NCBI GenBank assembly: GCA_018670085.1
Contig: JABHRS010000007.1
Span: 1-64,000, forward strand
DNA from: an archaeon
GTDB lineage: Archaea; Nanobdellota; Nanobdellia; Woesearchaeales; GW2011-AR9
Reading direction: 5' to 3'
Length of the DNA stretch: 64,000 bases
How positions within the stretch are numbered: the first letter of the stretch is position 1; the number at the start of each line of letters is the position of its first letter. Below are positions 41,633-52,909 of this stretch, in pieces. The translations under genes and the position numbers were made by a program. The notes under the pieces are model-generated. The model saw nothing but the letters and a program-made list of their open reading frames with translations. It was not told the DNA's origin and ran no database searches.

Positions 41633-42712
41633 TCACACTTCATCAGTACGCCACTTACAATTAACTTCCATCTCTGGATGATTGTCTTTTCTTAAGAAAC
41701 CTTCCCAGGCAATCATTGCACCTTGATCACCAGCTAAATCTATTGGGACATTGTAAAAAGTTGCATTTCGTTCTTTGCACATTGTGTTTAACATTTCACA
41801 AAATCTTTTATTTGCTCCAACACCACCAACTAAAATTAGTTCGTTTTTATTGCATCCAGCCATCGCACGTTCAGCAATTTCAGTCGCTGCTGCAAATGCA
41901 GTTTCTTGAAGTGAGTAACAAATATCTTCCTTTCTAATATGTTCTTGTTTTCGCCATAATTTTTGATTGGAAGGAACTGTTTTGTCATCAAATTTTTTAT
42001 CAAAGATGATCATTTTATTTGGATATAATTTTCCCCATTCTGGTTTTCTCTCCCATAATTGTTGGCATTTTGTTAGAAGTCCTGAAAAACTAATATCCAT
42101 TCCTTTCACTGAATATGGAAGTTCAATAAATTCTCCTCCTTTAGCTAACTTTTCAATGCCAGGACCTGCAGGAAAACCTAAACCTAAGATTCGACCAAGT
42201 TTGTCAAGCATGTTTCCCATTCCATTATCTAAAGTTTCCCCAAGAATTCGATATTTGTTATCTTCTTGAACAATAACTTGAGTGTTAACGCCAGAAACAT
42301 AAAGGTAACAAGGATCTTTGGCATTGTTAATAATTTTTCCAATGCTTAAATGAGCTGCACAGTGATTAACAGGAATTAATGGTTTCTGATGTTCTTCTGC
42401 TAAGGCTTTAGCATATTTTTGCCCTACCCAGAGAATTGGATCAATTCCAGGCCCTGCACTGTAGGAAATAGCATCTATTTGCTTCCATGTGACCTTTGCA
42501 GCCGATAGAGCGTCATTTAAGACCTGTTCTTTGCATTCATGATGGTGAGCTACAATCTCTTCAGGAACCATCCCATGTTCTTTGTTACTGTATCTATCAT
42601 AAACATTAGCTAGAACTTCACAGTTATCATTTGAAGCACTTACAACCCCAACACCAAAAGTGTGTGCTGTAGATTCTATCCCAAGGATTATCATTGAATT
42701 AGTTGTAGTCAT
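41633..42712 (-). CDS. kae1: Kae1 (tRNA t6A synthesis, KEOPS)
   Basis: 'ILGIESTAHTFGVGVV', 'VNHCAAHLSIG', 'SGVNTQVIVQ', 'LVGGVGANKRFCEML'; no Bud32 domain fused. Confidence 0.92.
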   Translation of the reverse strand: MTTTNSMIILGIESTAHTFGVGVVSASNDNCEVLANVYDRYSNKEHGMVPEEIVAHHHECKEQVLNDALSAAKVTWKQIDAISYSAGPGIDPILWVGQKYAKALAEEHQKPLIPVNHCAAHLSIGKIINNAKDPCYLYVSGVNTQVIVQEDNKYRILGETLDNGMGNMLDKLGRILGLGFPAGPGIEKLAKGGEFIELPYSVKGMDISFSGLLTKCQQLWERKPEWGKLYPNKMIIFDKKFDDKTVPSNQKLWRKQEHIRKEDICYSLQETAFAAATEIAERAMAGCNKNELILVGGVGANKRFCEMLNTMCKERNATFYNVPIDLAGDQGAMIAWEGFLRKDNHPEMEVNCKWRTDEV

Positions 42713-42762
42713 TGTTGCTGTGTAGATTACTGTGCTTTAAAAAATTATTGAGAAAGAAAGTG

Positions 42763-43185
42763 TTAATTACATTGATATTGATTTTCTGCTTCTTGGAATA
42801 TCTCATTGATTGCTTTTGGTGCTTCTCCAACTCGTTCCCAGATTGTTGGATGAAGAGTTCCTGAGGTCCAATAATCAGCTACTAGAGATTGCAGTTCGAG
42901 AAATGCTCCATATAGATCATTTACTGTTTTTTCTTGCGCAGTTGTTACTTCGTTTCCTGATTTATTGAAGTTTGTCCATTTGAGATTCCAGTTATCACCT
43001 TCACTGTAGATATGAATTTTTATAAATGGGTCTTCATAAAAAATTCCTGATGCTGATTGCTCGACATAAGGATGGATAGACCAGCGCTCATCTGGGGTGT
43101 CCTGTATTCTTGCTTCTAATTGAGTTTCTGATCTAGAAAATGCGTTTATTACTTGATCTTTGATGCTTTTTTTTTTGGGAGACAT
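42763..43185 (-). CDS. Hypothetical protein downstream of uS7
   Basis: 140-aa intact ORF. Confidence 0.45.
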   Translation of the reverse strand: MSPKKKSIKDQVINAFSRSETQLEARIQDTPDERWSIHPYVEQSASGIFYEDPFIKIHIYSEGDNWNLKWTNFNKSGNEVTTAQEKTVNDLYGAFLELQSLVADYWTSGTLHPTIWERVGEAPKAINEIFQEAENQYQCN

Positions 43186-43226
43186 GTTAAAATTTTAATT
43201 AAAAATAAGAAAAATAAAGAAAAAGT

Positions 43227-43829
43227 TTATTTTGAACTTGCTGCTTGACGTTCTAAATCTCGCTTCTTTGCGATACTTACACTTCGAACATTGTTGTCAA
43301 AAGCCATCATAATTTCGTCAGCTAAAGCAGCTGCAATTGAAACTTTTTTGTTAAAAGACTTCTGATAAGCACCTTGGGTCATATGACGTAAAGCTAAATC
43401 TACACGACGCTGTGGAGCTACTTCAACTGCTTTTGGATATCTTGCTCCACCATATTCAATTGCGATAACTTCTTCACGAGGAGCCGCATTCTCAACAGCT
43501 TTAACTAAAACTGAGATGGGATTGATATTTTTTTTAGCTTCAATGGTCTCAAGAGCTTTTTCAACAATTCTTAAAACTGAGTTCTTTTTTCCAGTGTTGT
43601 GGCCGGAACTCATTAAGTGCTTTTTACTTTTATGTCCAGAACACATTAACTTCGCAGCTAACCTTTCAACAATAGAAGTATTAGACTTGTGAAACCTGTT
43701 TCCAGCATATCTCGCACCTGTTTTTGGCATAAGCCTTGGACTAGTTGTGATATACTTCACAAGCCCAGGGTCAGCTACAATTGCTGTTTTTGTGTCCCAT
43801 CGATTGAAAAATTTAATTTCGCTTTCCAT
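43227..43829 (-). CDS. rpsG: Ribosomal protein uS7
   Basis: 'ERLAAKLMCSGHKSKKHLMSSGHNTGKKNSVLRIVEKALETIEAKKNINPISVLVKAVENAAPREEV'. Confidence 0.93.
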   Translation of the reverse strand: MESEIKFFNRWDTKTAIVADPGLVKYITTSPRLMPKTGARYAGNRFHKSNTSIVERLAAKLMCSGHKSKKHLMSSGHNTGKKNSVLRIVEKALETIEAKKNINPISVLVKAVENAAPREEVIAIEYGGARYPKAVEVAPQRRVDLALRHMTQGAYQKSFNKKVSIAAALADEIMMAFDNNVRSVSIAKKRDLERQAASSK

Positions 43830-43863
43830 TTTTTCTTCCTATTATTGTTTAATTTTGATATCT

Positions 43864-44286
43864 CTATCTTCTAGCCTTTTCTAATTTACCGCCAAGTAAA
43901 GCAGGTAGACTTTGATCATTAACTTTGAGTACTTGCCATCTAACTCCAGGAATATCTCCTTTAGCACGGCCCATTTTTCCACCAATACATTCAATCACAA
44001 CTTCGTCGTGTTCGTTAATTAGTTTCTGAGCACCGTCACCTGGCATGAAAGCTGTTACTTGCTTTCCATTCTTTACAAGTTGGACTCTAGCACACTTTCG
44101 CATAGCTGAATTAGGTTGTTTAGCTTCAATTTGAACTTTCTCTAACACAATTCCTTTAGCTTGAGATGATCCTGCTAATGGGTCATGTTTTTTCTTTAAA
44201 TGAGCTGTTTTCTTAACCGGTTTTGATGCATTTCGGCGTTTTTGCAATTTATTTGCTGCTCTTAGTCCACGTGTTTTTTTTGCCAT
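43864..44286 (-). CDS. rpsL: Ribosomal protein uS12
   Basis: '[58 protein letters not shown]'. Confidence 0.95.
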   Translation of the reverse strand: MAKKTRGLRAANKLQKRRNASKPVKKTAHLKKKHDPLAGSSQAKGIVLEKVQIEAKQPNSAMRKCARVQLVKNGKQVTAFMPGDGAQKLINEHDEVVIECIGGKMGRAKGDIPGVRWQVLKVNDQSLPALLGGKLEKARR

Positions 44287-44347
44287 TTGAGTTTCCTGTA
44301 TATTGTTATTTTTTGTTTTTTTTAGTAATTATTATTGTTTTCTGTGT

Positions 44348-44782
44348 TTATTGAATTTCCAGTGTTTTTTGAAAAAACCTTTCAATTATACTATTTAATT
44401 GTCTTAGTTTGCTCCCGCCAGGGCCTATTAATAAACTTTTTGTTTTTTTAGAAGAATCTGAGACTTTAACGCCCTTTTCAAACACTGAAATGGTCTCAAC
44501 TTGAAGAGGAGAAATCAGATTTTTAATGAAAATTTTTATATTTGGATGGAATTCAACTATCTTAATTCGTAGGTTCTGGTGTTGAGAATTTTTACTTGAA
44601 AGAGTGGATTGAAGTTTTTTGATGTTTTCAGCACCTTTTCCAATAGCTTTTCCTGCTTTACCCATAGGTACAATGAAAATCCACTCTGTGGAACTTTGTT
44701 GAAGCCCTTTGCATCGAACTTTACAAATACGTTCAAACAACTGCTCGTAAGCTAAAGAATCTAAATCTATTTTTATTCGCAT
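44348..44782 (-). CDS. NusA-like KH-domain transcription factor
   Basis: 'FIVPMGKAGKAIGKGAENIKKLQSTL'; position in the rpo-rps operon. Confidence 0.85.
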   Translation of the reverse strand: MRIKIDLDSLAYEQLFERICKVRCKGLQQSSTEWIFIVPMGKAGKAIGKGAENIKKLQSTLSSKNSQHQNLRIKIVEFHPNIKIFIKNLISPLQVETISVFEKGVKVSDSSKKTKSLLIGPGGSKLRQLNSIIERFFQKTLEIQ

Positions 44783-44972
44783 TGTTAATCTTTTGTTATT
44801 GTTTACTCATCTATTATATAAATTTTTAGAGAATTATGTTTTTTTTTTAATTTTCTTATGTTTTTTTTATTTTAATTTAAAAATTATATAAAAATAGTAA
44901 AACCTCTTTTGTTTTTTTAATTTTTGTTTATCTCTATAAATGAAAATGATGAATTAAATTATCATAAACTAA

Positions 44973-45257
44973 TTATGCAGTAACACCAATTATTGCAATA
45001 AAAAAGTTCTTTTTACAAATAATTCCAAGTTCTTCATTGTCTTGTTCAAGGACTTCTACTTCTACATCGCGTAACTTTGCATAATATTTAGCGTCAGAAA
45101 GTAGTTCTGCAGGTGCATTTTTTGCAACTAATATTTTGTTAATGGATCCATCTTTTAGACCACTAAGTACTTTGTTTTTCCCGATAATTGCATTTCCTGC
45201 TGCAATTAATTCTTTGATTTGTTGAATTTGTTTGACTGCGTCTTGTTTTGTTGCCAT
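44973..45257 (-). CDS. rpl30e: Ribosomal protein eL30
   Basis: 'IKELIAAGNAIIGKNKVLSGLKDGSINKILVAKNAPAEL'; operon context. Confidence 0.88.
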   Translation of the reverse strand: MATKQDAVKQIQQIKELIAAGNAIIGKNKVLSGLKDGSINKILVAKNAPAELLSDAKYYAKLRDVEVEVLEQDNEELGIICKKNFFIAIIGVTA

Positions 45258-45337
45258 GTTTAATCTCCTTTCTTTAACTTTTAATGTTATTTTTAAGTGT
45301 TTGTGTGACTTTTGTTATTTTGAAGGTTGTACGAACC

Positions 45338-46501
45338 CTATTTCATTTTGGTAATTAAACTTGGAAGCCCAGTTCCAAGAGGTACAGGTTGGTTAATCAT
45401 TACATTTTCAACAACTGATTGCAAACGATCAATTTCTCCTGACATTGCTGCTGTAAAAATATGTTTTACCGGTGTCTCGAAACTTGCTCTAGCTAAAACT
45501 GAAGATTTGTCTTTAACTACTCCAAACCTGGTGATTCCTTTTAACTGTCCACTAGCACACATAATGTCTGCTACAAGCATGATATGACGAATGTCAATGT
45601 TTAACCCTTGTGCTTCAATTACCTTAACGGTTTCTTCAATCACAGCGGATCTAGCTGCTTCAATTCCAAGCACAGCTTCGATTTCATACAAATCATTACT
45701 GGTTGTTTTCATTGAATCAACATCATCCATTGCAAGGATTTCCTTTAAGTTAGATCCAGAGGTTAAAATAACGTATTCGCCATTTCTTTCTACAGGAAGA
45801 ACTTGTTTAACTCCTTTCATTCCATGAATTTTGATCTTCTTGAGTTTAACTTTAATATTATGTAATTCTTTCAAATTTTCAGACTTACTAGATTTCATAC
45901 TTAATTCAATCTTATCTGTTTCTTCTCCTTGAACAACTGAAAATGTTTTTAATTTTGTTTTCAAAATCTTTGCGATTTCTTTTGTATCAAGACTATAATC
46001 AGCAGCTGCGTTAGGATCAATTTCAATAATTACTTTTTGATCTAAAATATCAATTGTAACATCCTTTAGAACTTCTGGAAGCAGAGTCTCTTTGATGAAT
46101 TTTGCAAATTGTTTAATCTGTTCTAAAGAGGATTTTCCCTCTTTTAGATAAACTTCCATCATTGGTGTTTTAATGGTTTTACGAGCATCAAAGATTTCAA
46201 TTAAACGTGGAAGACCAACTGTTACATTCATCTCAGCAACTCCTGCGAAATGAAATGTGTTTAAGGTCATCTGAGTACCTGGTTCTCCAATACTTTCAGC
46301 ACTAACTAAACCAACACATTCACCAGGACTTACAGTAGCTACAACTGCAGATGCCACTAGAGTATCCATGATTTGAGTTGCTTGTTTTTTTGTTACAGAG
46401 TCAGGAATTTCTTGAGTAGCTTTTTCAATTAAGAAAGGGCTAAGTTTATCTGCATAACTTTGAATGATTGATTCAATTTCTTTTTTCATAGTCTTCACCA
46501 A
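45338..46501 (-). CDS. rpoA2: RNA polymerase subunit A''
   Basis: 'GECVGLVSAESIGEPGTQMTLNTFHFAGVAEMNVTVGLPRLIEIFDARK'. Confidence 0.95.
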   Translation of the reverse strand: MVKTMKKEIESIIQSYADKLSPFLIEKATQEIPDSVTKKQATQIMDTLVASAVVATVSPGECVGLVSAESIGEPGTQMTLNTFHFAGVAEMNVTVGLPRLIEIFDARKTIKTPMMEVYLKEGKSSLEQIKQFAKFIKETLLPEVLKDVTIDILDQKVIIEIDPNAAADYSLDTKEIAKILKTKLKTFSVVQGEETDKIELSMKSSKSENLKELHNIKVKLKKIKIHGMKGVKQVLPVERNGEYVILTSGSNLKEILAMDDVDSMKTTSNDLYEIEAVLGIEAARSAVIEETVKVIEAQGLNIDIRHIMLVADIMCASGQLKGITRFGVVKDKSSVLARASFETPVKHIFTAAMSGEIDRLQSVVENVMINQPVPLGTGLPSLITKMK

Positions 46502-46530
46502 TGTTTAATATTTTAATTCATTAATTGTTA

Positions 46531-49107
46531 TTATTGTTTCTCACCAATAACTGCTTGAACAATTTCTTTTACATCAATTGAACCTGCTTTGGTTTTTGAT
46601 ACATCAAAACCATCTTCACCATACTTGAATTGTACAATTCTACCACTTGCATCACGCACAGTGTGATCGTATTCAACTTTCAAATCTTGCATAGCATTTG
46701 ATAATCTTCGATATAAGTATCCTGATTTAGGAGTACGTAGAGCAGTATCCATCAGAGCGTCACGACCTGTCATAGCTCCAAAAAAGAACTCAGCTGGGTC
46801 TAATCCACTCTTGAAAGAATTTTTAATAAATCCACGAGCAGCAGGAGAGATATCATGTTTCTTAAAATAAGAAAGAGTTCTATCAGTAAAACCTTTATCG
46901 ATTCTTCGACCACGTAGAGCTTGTTGCCCTGTGATAGCTGACATCTGAGCAATGTTTAAAATGTTTCCACGTGCTCCTGATCTTGCCATTACTAAAGCTG
47001 CATTTTCTTTAATTTGTTTCATTGCAACTTCACCGCTTTTATTACGAGCTTTGTTTAATACTTCAAGTAATCTTAATTCAAGAGTCTCTTGAACAGTACG
47101 ACCTGCTAACGCTGGTAATTTACCTGCCTCATATTTTTCAATAATGTCAAATGCTTTTTGCTCACTATCGTTGATACTTTGTTTAACAAGTTCTGCTGTT
47201 TTTGGCATTAAATCAAGGTCTCCAATTCCAATTGAAAATCCTCGTCTTAATAAAACTGCAATCCCTAGCTTCGAAATTTTCCCAAGTAGGTCTGCTGTAA
47301 AAGCTGCGCCATATTGGGAATATAAATTCCGAAGTAATAGTCCACTCTCTTCTCCGAGGTTTGCCTTATCCATCAAACCGCTTTTGAGTTTACCATTGAT
47401 AATTTTTACTTCATTTCCACTTTTATCTTTACCAAAGAATGTGAAATCAGTTGGGAGTAAAGCTGAAAATACTTCTTTTCCATCTAGTTTCTCTTTTTTA
47501 GCTAAATTAGATAAATCACTAACACCACAACTGTATAATAAATCAACAGACTCTGGGTATGATAAAATTAATTCTTTAGTTAGCAAATAGTTACCAGTGA
47601 TTGCGTCGTGAATACTTCCAACTACACTTAAACCGTCACGTGGACTAATTAATTGTGTTTGTACAAGCATTAAAACTTCAGCTTCACTTCTTGCTTCTTC
47701 AGTTTGAGGAACGTGTAAGTTCATCTCATCACCATCAAAGTCTGCGTTATAAGGGTGACAAACTGATGGGTTTAATCTGAATGTTTTACCAGGAAGAACA
47801 CGTACCTTGTGTGCCATCATTGACATTCTGTGTAGGGATGGTTGACGGTTGAAAAGTGCGATATCTCCATCTAAAAGATGACGTTCAACGATGTAACCTT
47901 CAGTTAATTCTTCAGTAATTTCATCCATTGTAAAATCTGCAATTGCTTTACGTTTTCCATCTGGACGAATAATGTAATTTGCACCAGGGTAAACTTTTGG
48001 ACCACGGTTAACAAATTCTAACAAATATGCTTTATTCCATTCAGTAATTCTTTCTGGAATTGTTAAGTGCATTGCCATTTTCTTTGGCACACCAACTTCA
48101 TTAAGACTAATTAATGGGTCTGGACTGATAACTGTTCTTGCTGAAAAGTCAGTTCTTTTACCAGCTAAATTGTGACGAATACGTCCTTCTTTACTTTTAA
48201 TTCTCTTTGTAAGAGTTTTTAGAACTTGTCCACCACGGTGACGTGCTGGAGGAAGCTGTGCTACTGTATTATCAAAATAAGTAGTTACATGATATTGTAA
48301 TAAGTCCCACAGATCTTCAATAATAATCTCTGGTGCTCCTGCGTTAATGTTTTCGAATAGACGCTGGTTAATTCTTACTACATCTCCTAACTTGTGAGTT
48401 AGGTCATCTTCACTACGTTCTCCACTTTCAAGAGTGATACTTGGACGCATAGTTACTGGTGGAATTTGAAGAACAGTTAGGATCATCCATTCTGGACGGA
48501 TAGCAACTGCATTCATACCAAATAATTCTAAATCTTCATCAGGAATTCTCTCAAGCCATGCTCGTAATTCAATTGGTGAGAGTTTACGATCTTCTTCATG
48601 GAAGGTGTATGGTTTTTCAAGTTTTATTTTTCCTTGTTTTGATGCACAATGAGGACATTTACCTTTCCCTTTGTATTTAGTTACAATCTCTCTAACTTGA
48701 CGTCTTTGAGCTTGAACACTTTGATCTTCACCGATTTCTTGTAAGGTGTCGGAATATCTTTTGATATCTTTTTGTGGGATTAAAACTCTTCCACAACTGT
48801 TACAAGTACATTTTAGAAAATCATACACTTGACGTACAAATTTAATATGAACTGTAGGCCTTGCAAGTTCAATATAACCAAAATGACCAAGAGTATCTTT
48901 TAGACGAAGACCGTCTGTTCGACAAACAAGCCCAGGATCAATTACACCAAGTCTTGTGTCCATAAGTCCACCATCTACAGGGTATCCTTCTCGATCGTAA
49001 AGTTCTGGAGTTACAATTTTAGCTGCAGCCATTGCTTTAATCATTTTTGGAGAGAGGACTCTAAATTGAATTGATCCTACTTTTTTGGAGATAAATTGTG
49101 GTCTCAT
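46531..49107 (-). CDS. rpoA1: RNA polymerase subunit A'
   Basis: 'FNRQPSLHRMSMMAHKVRVLPGKTFRLNPSVCHPYNADFDGDEMNLHVPQ'. Confidence 0.97.
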   Translation of the reverse strand: MRPQFISKKVGSIQFRVLSPKMIKAMAAAKIVTPELYDREGYPVDGGLMDTRLGVIDPGLVCRTDGLRLKDTLGHFGYIELARPTVHIKFVRQVYDFLKCTCNSCGRVLIPQKDIKRYSDTLQEIGEDQSVQAQRRQVREIVTKYKGKGKCPHCASKQGKIKLEKPYTFHEEDRKLSPIELRAWLERIPDEDLELFGMNAVAIRPEWMILTVLQIPPVTMRPSITLESGERSEDDLTHKLGDVVRINQRLFENINAGAPEIIIEDLWDLLQYHVTTYFDNTVAQLPPARHRGGQVLKTLTKRIKSKEGRIRHNLAGKRTDFSARTVISPDPLISLNEVGVPKKMAMHLTIPERITEWNKAYLLEFVNRGPKVYPGANYIIRPDGKRKAIADFTMDEITEELTEGYIVERHLLDGDIALFNRQPSLHRMSMMAHKVRVLPGKTFRLNPSVCHPYNADFDGDEMNLHVPQTEEARSEAEVLMLVQTQLISPRDGLSVVGSIHDAITGNYLLTKELILSYPESVDLLYSCGVSDLSNLAKKEKLDGKEVFSALLPTDFTFFGKDKSGNEVKIINGKLKSGLMDKANLGEESGLLLRNLYSQYGAAFTADLLGKISKLGIAVLLRRGFSIGIGDLDLMPKTAELVKQSINDSEQKAFDIIEKYEAGKLPALAGRTVQETLELRLLEVLNKARNKSGEVAMKQIKENAALVMARSGARGNILNIAQMSAITGQQALRGRRIDKGFTDRTLSYFKKHDISPAARGFIKNSFKSGLDPAEFFFGAMTGRDALMDTALRTPKSGYLYRRLSNAMQDLKVEYDHTVRDASGRIVQFKYGEDGFDVSKTKAGSIDVKEIVQAVIGEKQ

Positions 49108-49203
49108 GGTTTTTTCCTCGGTATGTTATGTGTATATTGTTATTGAATTTTTTGTTTGTTCTTTCTTTTTTTGTTTTTATTTGTTAAAATTGTAATAAAA
49201 AAA

Positions 49204-51009
49204 TTAAAACTTATCTTTCAAAGTTATATGTGGATATATTCCAAGTGAAAGTAACTCGTTTAATAATAGTTTAAACGCGTAACTCATCTCAACGTATGCC
49301 ATATCTGAGTCGTCACCATAAATTGGACTCTTTAACTGTTTAGTTCGTCCGTCAAAGTACCCAATTAAACCTGATTTCATACAAACAGGAACAGAGACTT
49401 TATCGGAATCGAATCTTTCTTTTAACAGTAAAGTTGCACCATGAGCTACGAATGTATCTTTCTCCATCTCTCCTAGTCTAAGTCCACCTTCACGAGCTTT
49501 ACCTTCAGTTGGTTGACGAGTTAAAAGTTGAATTGGTCCACGTGCACGTGATTGCATTTTGTTAGCTACCATATGTCTTAGACGTAAATAGTACATGTTA
49601 CCAACATAGATTCTAGCAACCATTCTTTTTCCTGAGATACCATCATACATAACTTCGGTTCCATCTTCTTTAAATCCTAATCTGGAAAGTTCATCTCTTA
49701 GATCAACTTCTTTTTCAGAATCAAATAATGATGCATCAACATGACGAGCAGCAAGTGCTCCAACTTTTGCACCAATTAGTTCTAATAAATGTGAAACTGT
49801 CATTCTTGAAGATACTCCGTGCGGTGTGAAAATTAAATCTGGAGTAACTCCTGATTGTGTGAAAGGTAAATCAGCACTTGGAATTAAAATACCAACAACT
49901 CCTTTCTGACCATGACGGGAAGTAAATTTATCACCAATCTCTGGGATTCTTTCTTCACGAAGTCTTACTTGGATTAATTTGTTTCCTTCTTCACTTTCAG
50001 TTAAAGTAATGAAATCTGCAATACCACGTTCACCGTGTTTTAGAGCAACTGAACTTTCACGACGTACACCAACTGATAAATTGTATTCATCTAAACTGTT
50101 AAGAAATCTTGGAGGTGAAGTTCTTCCAATAACAACATCGCCTTCATTAAGCTTTGCTTCTGGGTAAATGATTCCGTCTTCTTCTAAAAATTTATATTCA
50201 GCTTCAGTTCGGTATCCTTTGGTTTCTTTATCAGGAATTTCTAATTCATCTGTTAATCCACCACTGTATCTTAATAATTCAGCACTAACCGGTCTAAAAT
50301 AACTACTTCTAGCTAGACCTCTTTGGACACTACTCTTGTTTAGGATAACTCCATCTTCCATGTTATATCCTTTATAGGACATGATAGCAACTACAATGTT
50401 TTGACCTGCTGGATGTTCAGCGTAATTTGTAACGTCGTGTAATTGTGTTTTAATAATTGGATATTGTGGGTAATGCATTAGGTTAGAATCCATATCCATT
50501 CGAATATGATAGTTAGCTGCATAAAATCCGATTGCCTGTTTTTGGTTTTTACTACCAATAATTAAACGAGATGATGGGTTAAAGTTTCCAAAAGGTACAA
50601 GTGCAGTAGTAATCCCAACAATTGAACCTTGAGTGATCTCTACATGTGTATGGTTCTCTGTGATTTGGTCTTCAATAAATGCAACAAGTGCATTTTCTTC
50701 TTCACCAGCATCAAGATATTCAATAACTCCTTGTTTAGTTAAATCGTCCCAAGTAATTTCTCCTGCAGTTAATTGTTCAATATGTTTTTCAGTTAACAGA
50801 GATTTTCCGCCTTTCACAATAATTAAAGGACGAAGGCTACGACCTTTTTGTGAAGAAATGTGGATCTCATTGGTAATTGTGTTGTGATAAACATTTGCTT
50901 GGATCTCAACTTGACCTTTACGTCTTTGATCTTTGAAATCCTCGATGAATAGTGCAGCATTATCTACAGTACCTAGATATTTTTGATTTACATATACTTC
51001 TGTTGCCAT
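49204..51009 (-). CDS. rpoB1: RNA polymerase subunit B'
   Basis: 'VAIMSYKGYNMEDGVILNKSS', 'GDKFTSRHGQKGVVGI', 'GLRLGEMEKDTFVAHGA'. Confidence 0.96.
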   Translation of the reverse strand: MATEVYVNQKYLGTVDNAALFIEDFKDQRRKGQVEIQANVYHNTITNEIHISSQKGRSLRPLIIVKGGKSLLTEKHIEQLTAGEITWDDLTKQGVIEYLDAGEEENALVAFIEDQITENHTHVEITQGSIVGITTALVPFGNFNPSSRLIIGSKNQKQAIGFYAANYHIRMDMDSNLMHYPQYPIIKTQLHDVTNYAEHPAGQNIVVAIMSYKGYNMEDGVILNKSSVQRGLARSSYFRPVSAELLRYSGGLTDELEIPDKETKGYRTEAEYKFLEEDGIIYPEAKLNEGDVVIGRTSPPRFLNSLDEYNLSVGVRRESSVALKHGERGIADFITLTESEEGNKLIQVRLREERIPEIGDKFTSRHGQKGVVGILIPSADLPFTQSGVTPDLIFTPHGVSSRMTVSHLLELIGAKVGALAARHVDASLFDSEKEVDLRDELSRLGFKEDGTEVMYDGISGKRMVARIYVGNMYYLRLRHMVANKMQSRARGPIQLLTRQPTEGKAREGGLRLGEMEKDTFVAHGATLLLKERFDSDKVSVPVCMKSGLIGYFDGRTKQLKSPIYGDDSDMAYVEMSYAFKLLLNELLSLGIYPHITLKDKF

Positions 51010-51064
51010 TGTTTTTTGCCTTTATTTTTTTAATTATTATGTTCAGTAATTATCTATATGTTAA

Positions 51065-52546
51065 TTATTGTACTTCTTTTACTCCAAGTTCTTTTACTTG
51101 TTCAAGTAACTTAGTATCATCCATACTTTGGGAAATACTACAAAGCATTGCCATGTTTTTTCTAAGACCAATGTTTGTTCCTTCTGGAGTTTCAATTGGA
51201 CAAAGTCTTCCAATATGAGTACAGTGCAGAGCACGAGCTTCGAAGTTTTCTTGTGAACTGGAAAGTGGTGAGTTAACCTTTTGAAGGTGTGAAACCATTC
51301 CTAAAAAGTTAGCACGATCAATTCTTTGGGAAATACCTTGACGTCCGCCAACCCATTCTCCAGTTGCCATAGAGGAATAGATTCTAGACGTTAATAACTT
51401 ATCACGAATTATAACTCTAATTGATGGGAGTTTACCACGTTTAATGATTCTTTGAAAGTTGTAAAGAATATCATTAATTAGTAATTTGAAATTTGCACGG
51501 AATAAATCAAGTAATAAATCACCTGATAATCTTAGTCTCTTATTCATATAATGATCTTTGTCATTGAATGGAATTTCTCCCAGTTTTGCTCTAATTAATT
51601 TTTTGAACATTTTACACAAGTTTTTAGCTTTAACTGCTCGACTCGCTTTATCTCTCCCAATATGTGGTAAGAAATATTTGTCAATCATATCACGTGCTCT
51701 CTCAACTCTTACTTCTTTTGTTTGAGTGAACCCGCTTTTACGAGCTAAAGTATCAAATGCATCTTCTTGATCTCGAACATCTGCGAATTCAAATAAGTTA
51801 ATTAGAACATCTTCATAACTTTCATTGCCACAAATTTCTTTCATGATTTGTTCATCTTTTAACATACCAAGAGCTTTTAGAAGTACTACAATTGGAACTT
51901 CTTTCATTCTAGTAAAGGAGATTTGAGCAATTCCATCTTTCTTGTTAAAACTTAATAAATGAGGGATTTTATATGATCCTTCAGCTGAAAAGATTCTTCC
52001 AGTTGGAGACATTGTTTTTTGATCTTGTTCGATTACAAAGTTATTCTCTGCTAGATCTTCAATGGTAACTAGAACTCTTTCTGTTCCATTAATAATAAAG
52101 TATCCACCAGGGTCGTTAGGGTCTTCACCTTTAACAATTAATTCTTCTCGGTTTAGATCTTTAAGATTACAATAATCACTTCTTAGCATAATAGGTAATT
52201 TTCCAACTTCTGCTTGAAAGTTTTCTCTTTGAACATCGTTAATGTATGATGAAATCTCAAGAAAGATTGGTGCTGAGTAAGAAATTTTTCTAAGGCGAGC
52301 TTCACTTGGGAAAATTGCACGGCGTGAACCATCTGCTTCAATAATTTGAGGTTTACCAACAGTAATTTTTCCAAAACGGATTTTAAATGATTCAATATTA
52401 TGAGGGATAATGTTTGGTTCAGCTTCTTTATTTTCTTCAATAACCTCTTTGAGTCCTTGGTTTATGAAATTGTTAAATGACCGAATACTACTTTCAACGA
52501 ATTTTTTTTCTTCGAAATATTTCTTGATTAAGATGGATTTGTCCAT
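51065..52546 (-). CDS. rpoB2: RNA polymerase subunit B''
   Basis: 'GYFIINGTERVLVTIEDLAENNFVIEQ', 'ALHCTHIGRLCPIETPEGTNIGLRKNMAMLC'. Confidence 0.96.
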   Translation of the reverse strand: MDKSILIKKYFEEKKFVESSIRSFNNFINQGLKEVIEENKEAEPNIIPHNIESFKIRFGKITVGKPQIIEADGSRRAIFPSEARLRKISYSAPIFLEISSYINDVQRENFQAEVGKLPIMLRSDYCNLKDLNREELIVKGEDPNDPGGYFIINGTERVLVTIEDLAENNFVIEQDQKTMSPTGRIFSAEGSYKIPHLLSFNKKDGIAQISFTRMKEVPIVVLLKALGMLKDEQIMKEICGNESYEDVLINLFEFADVRDQEDAFDTLARKSGFTQTKEVRVERARDMIDKYFLPHIGRDKASRAVKAKNLCKMFKKLIRAKLGEIPFNDKDHYMNKRLRLSGDLLLDLFRANFKLLINDILYNFQRIIKRGKLPSIRVIIRDKLLTSRIYSSMATGEWVGGRQGISQRIDRANFLGMVSHLQKVNSPLSSSQENFEARALHCTHIGRLCPIETPEGTNIGLRKNMAMLCSISQSMDDTKLLEQVKELGVKEVQ

Positions 52547-52618
52547 TGTGGTTGCCTCATGATTATTTTGAATATTTTGTTGGTTTTTGATTAAATAATT
52601 TTAATTGGTATTTGATAA

Positions 52619-52847
52619 TTATTTATTAATTATAACTCGATAATATGTACTCACTCCTGCGCTTCTACTTTCTCGAGTAATTTTTACAATATCTCCTTGG
52701 TTCGGTTCTAAATCTTTAACTGCAGCATCAGTTGCTAAGATTTTTGGGAGTTCTCTAATAGAGATATGATAACTTGCTAGAATTTCAGCTTTTTGTTTAT
52801 CATTAAGTAAAGTATGTTCTGGGATAAAACTGTGGTTTTGGGTTGGC
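52619..52847 (-). CDS. rpoH: RNA polymerase subunit H
   Basis: 'FIPEHTLLNDKQKAEILASYHISIRELPKILATDAAVKDLEPNQGDIVKITRESRSAGVSTYYRVI'. Start set at 52847; the ORF-track extension runs into tRNA-Lys. Confidence 0.93.
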
Positions 52848-52909
52848 ATTGTTAATCTCCTGTGATTGTTGGTTGATGATTTTCTTTGAATTGTTTTGAA
52901 TGAAAAAAA

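Noticed and set aside
47144-47590. 148-aa + strand ORF inside rpoA1
   Set aside because: Antisense shadow ORF of the RNA polymerase A' gene.
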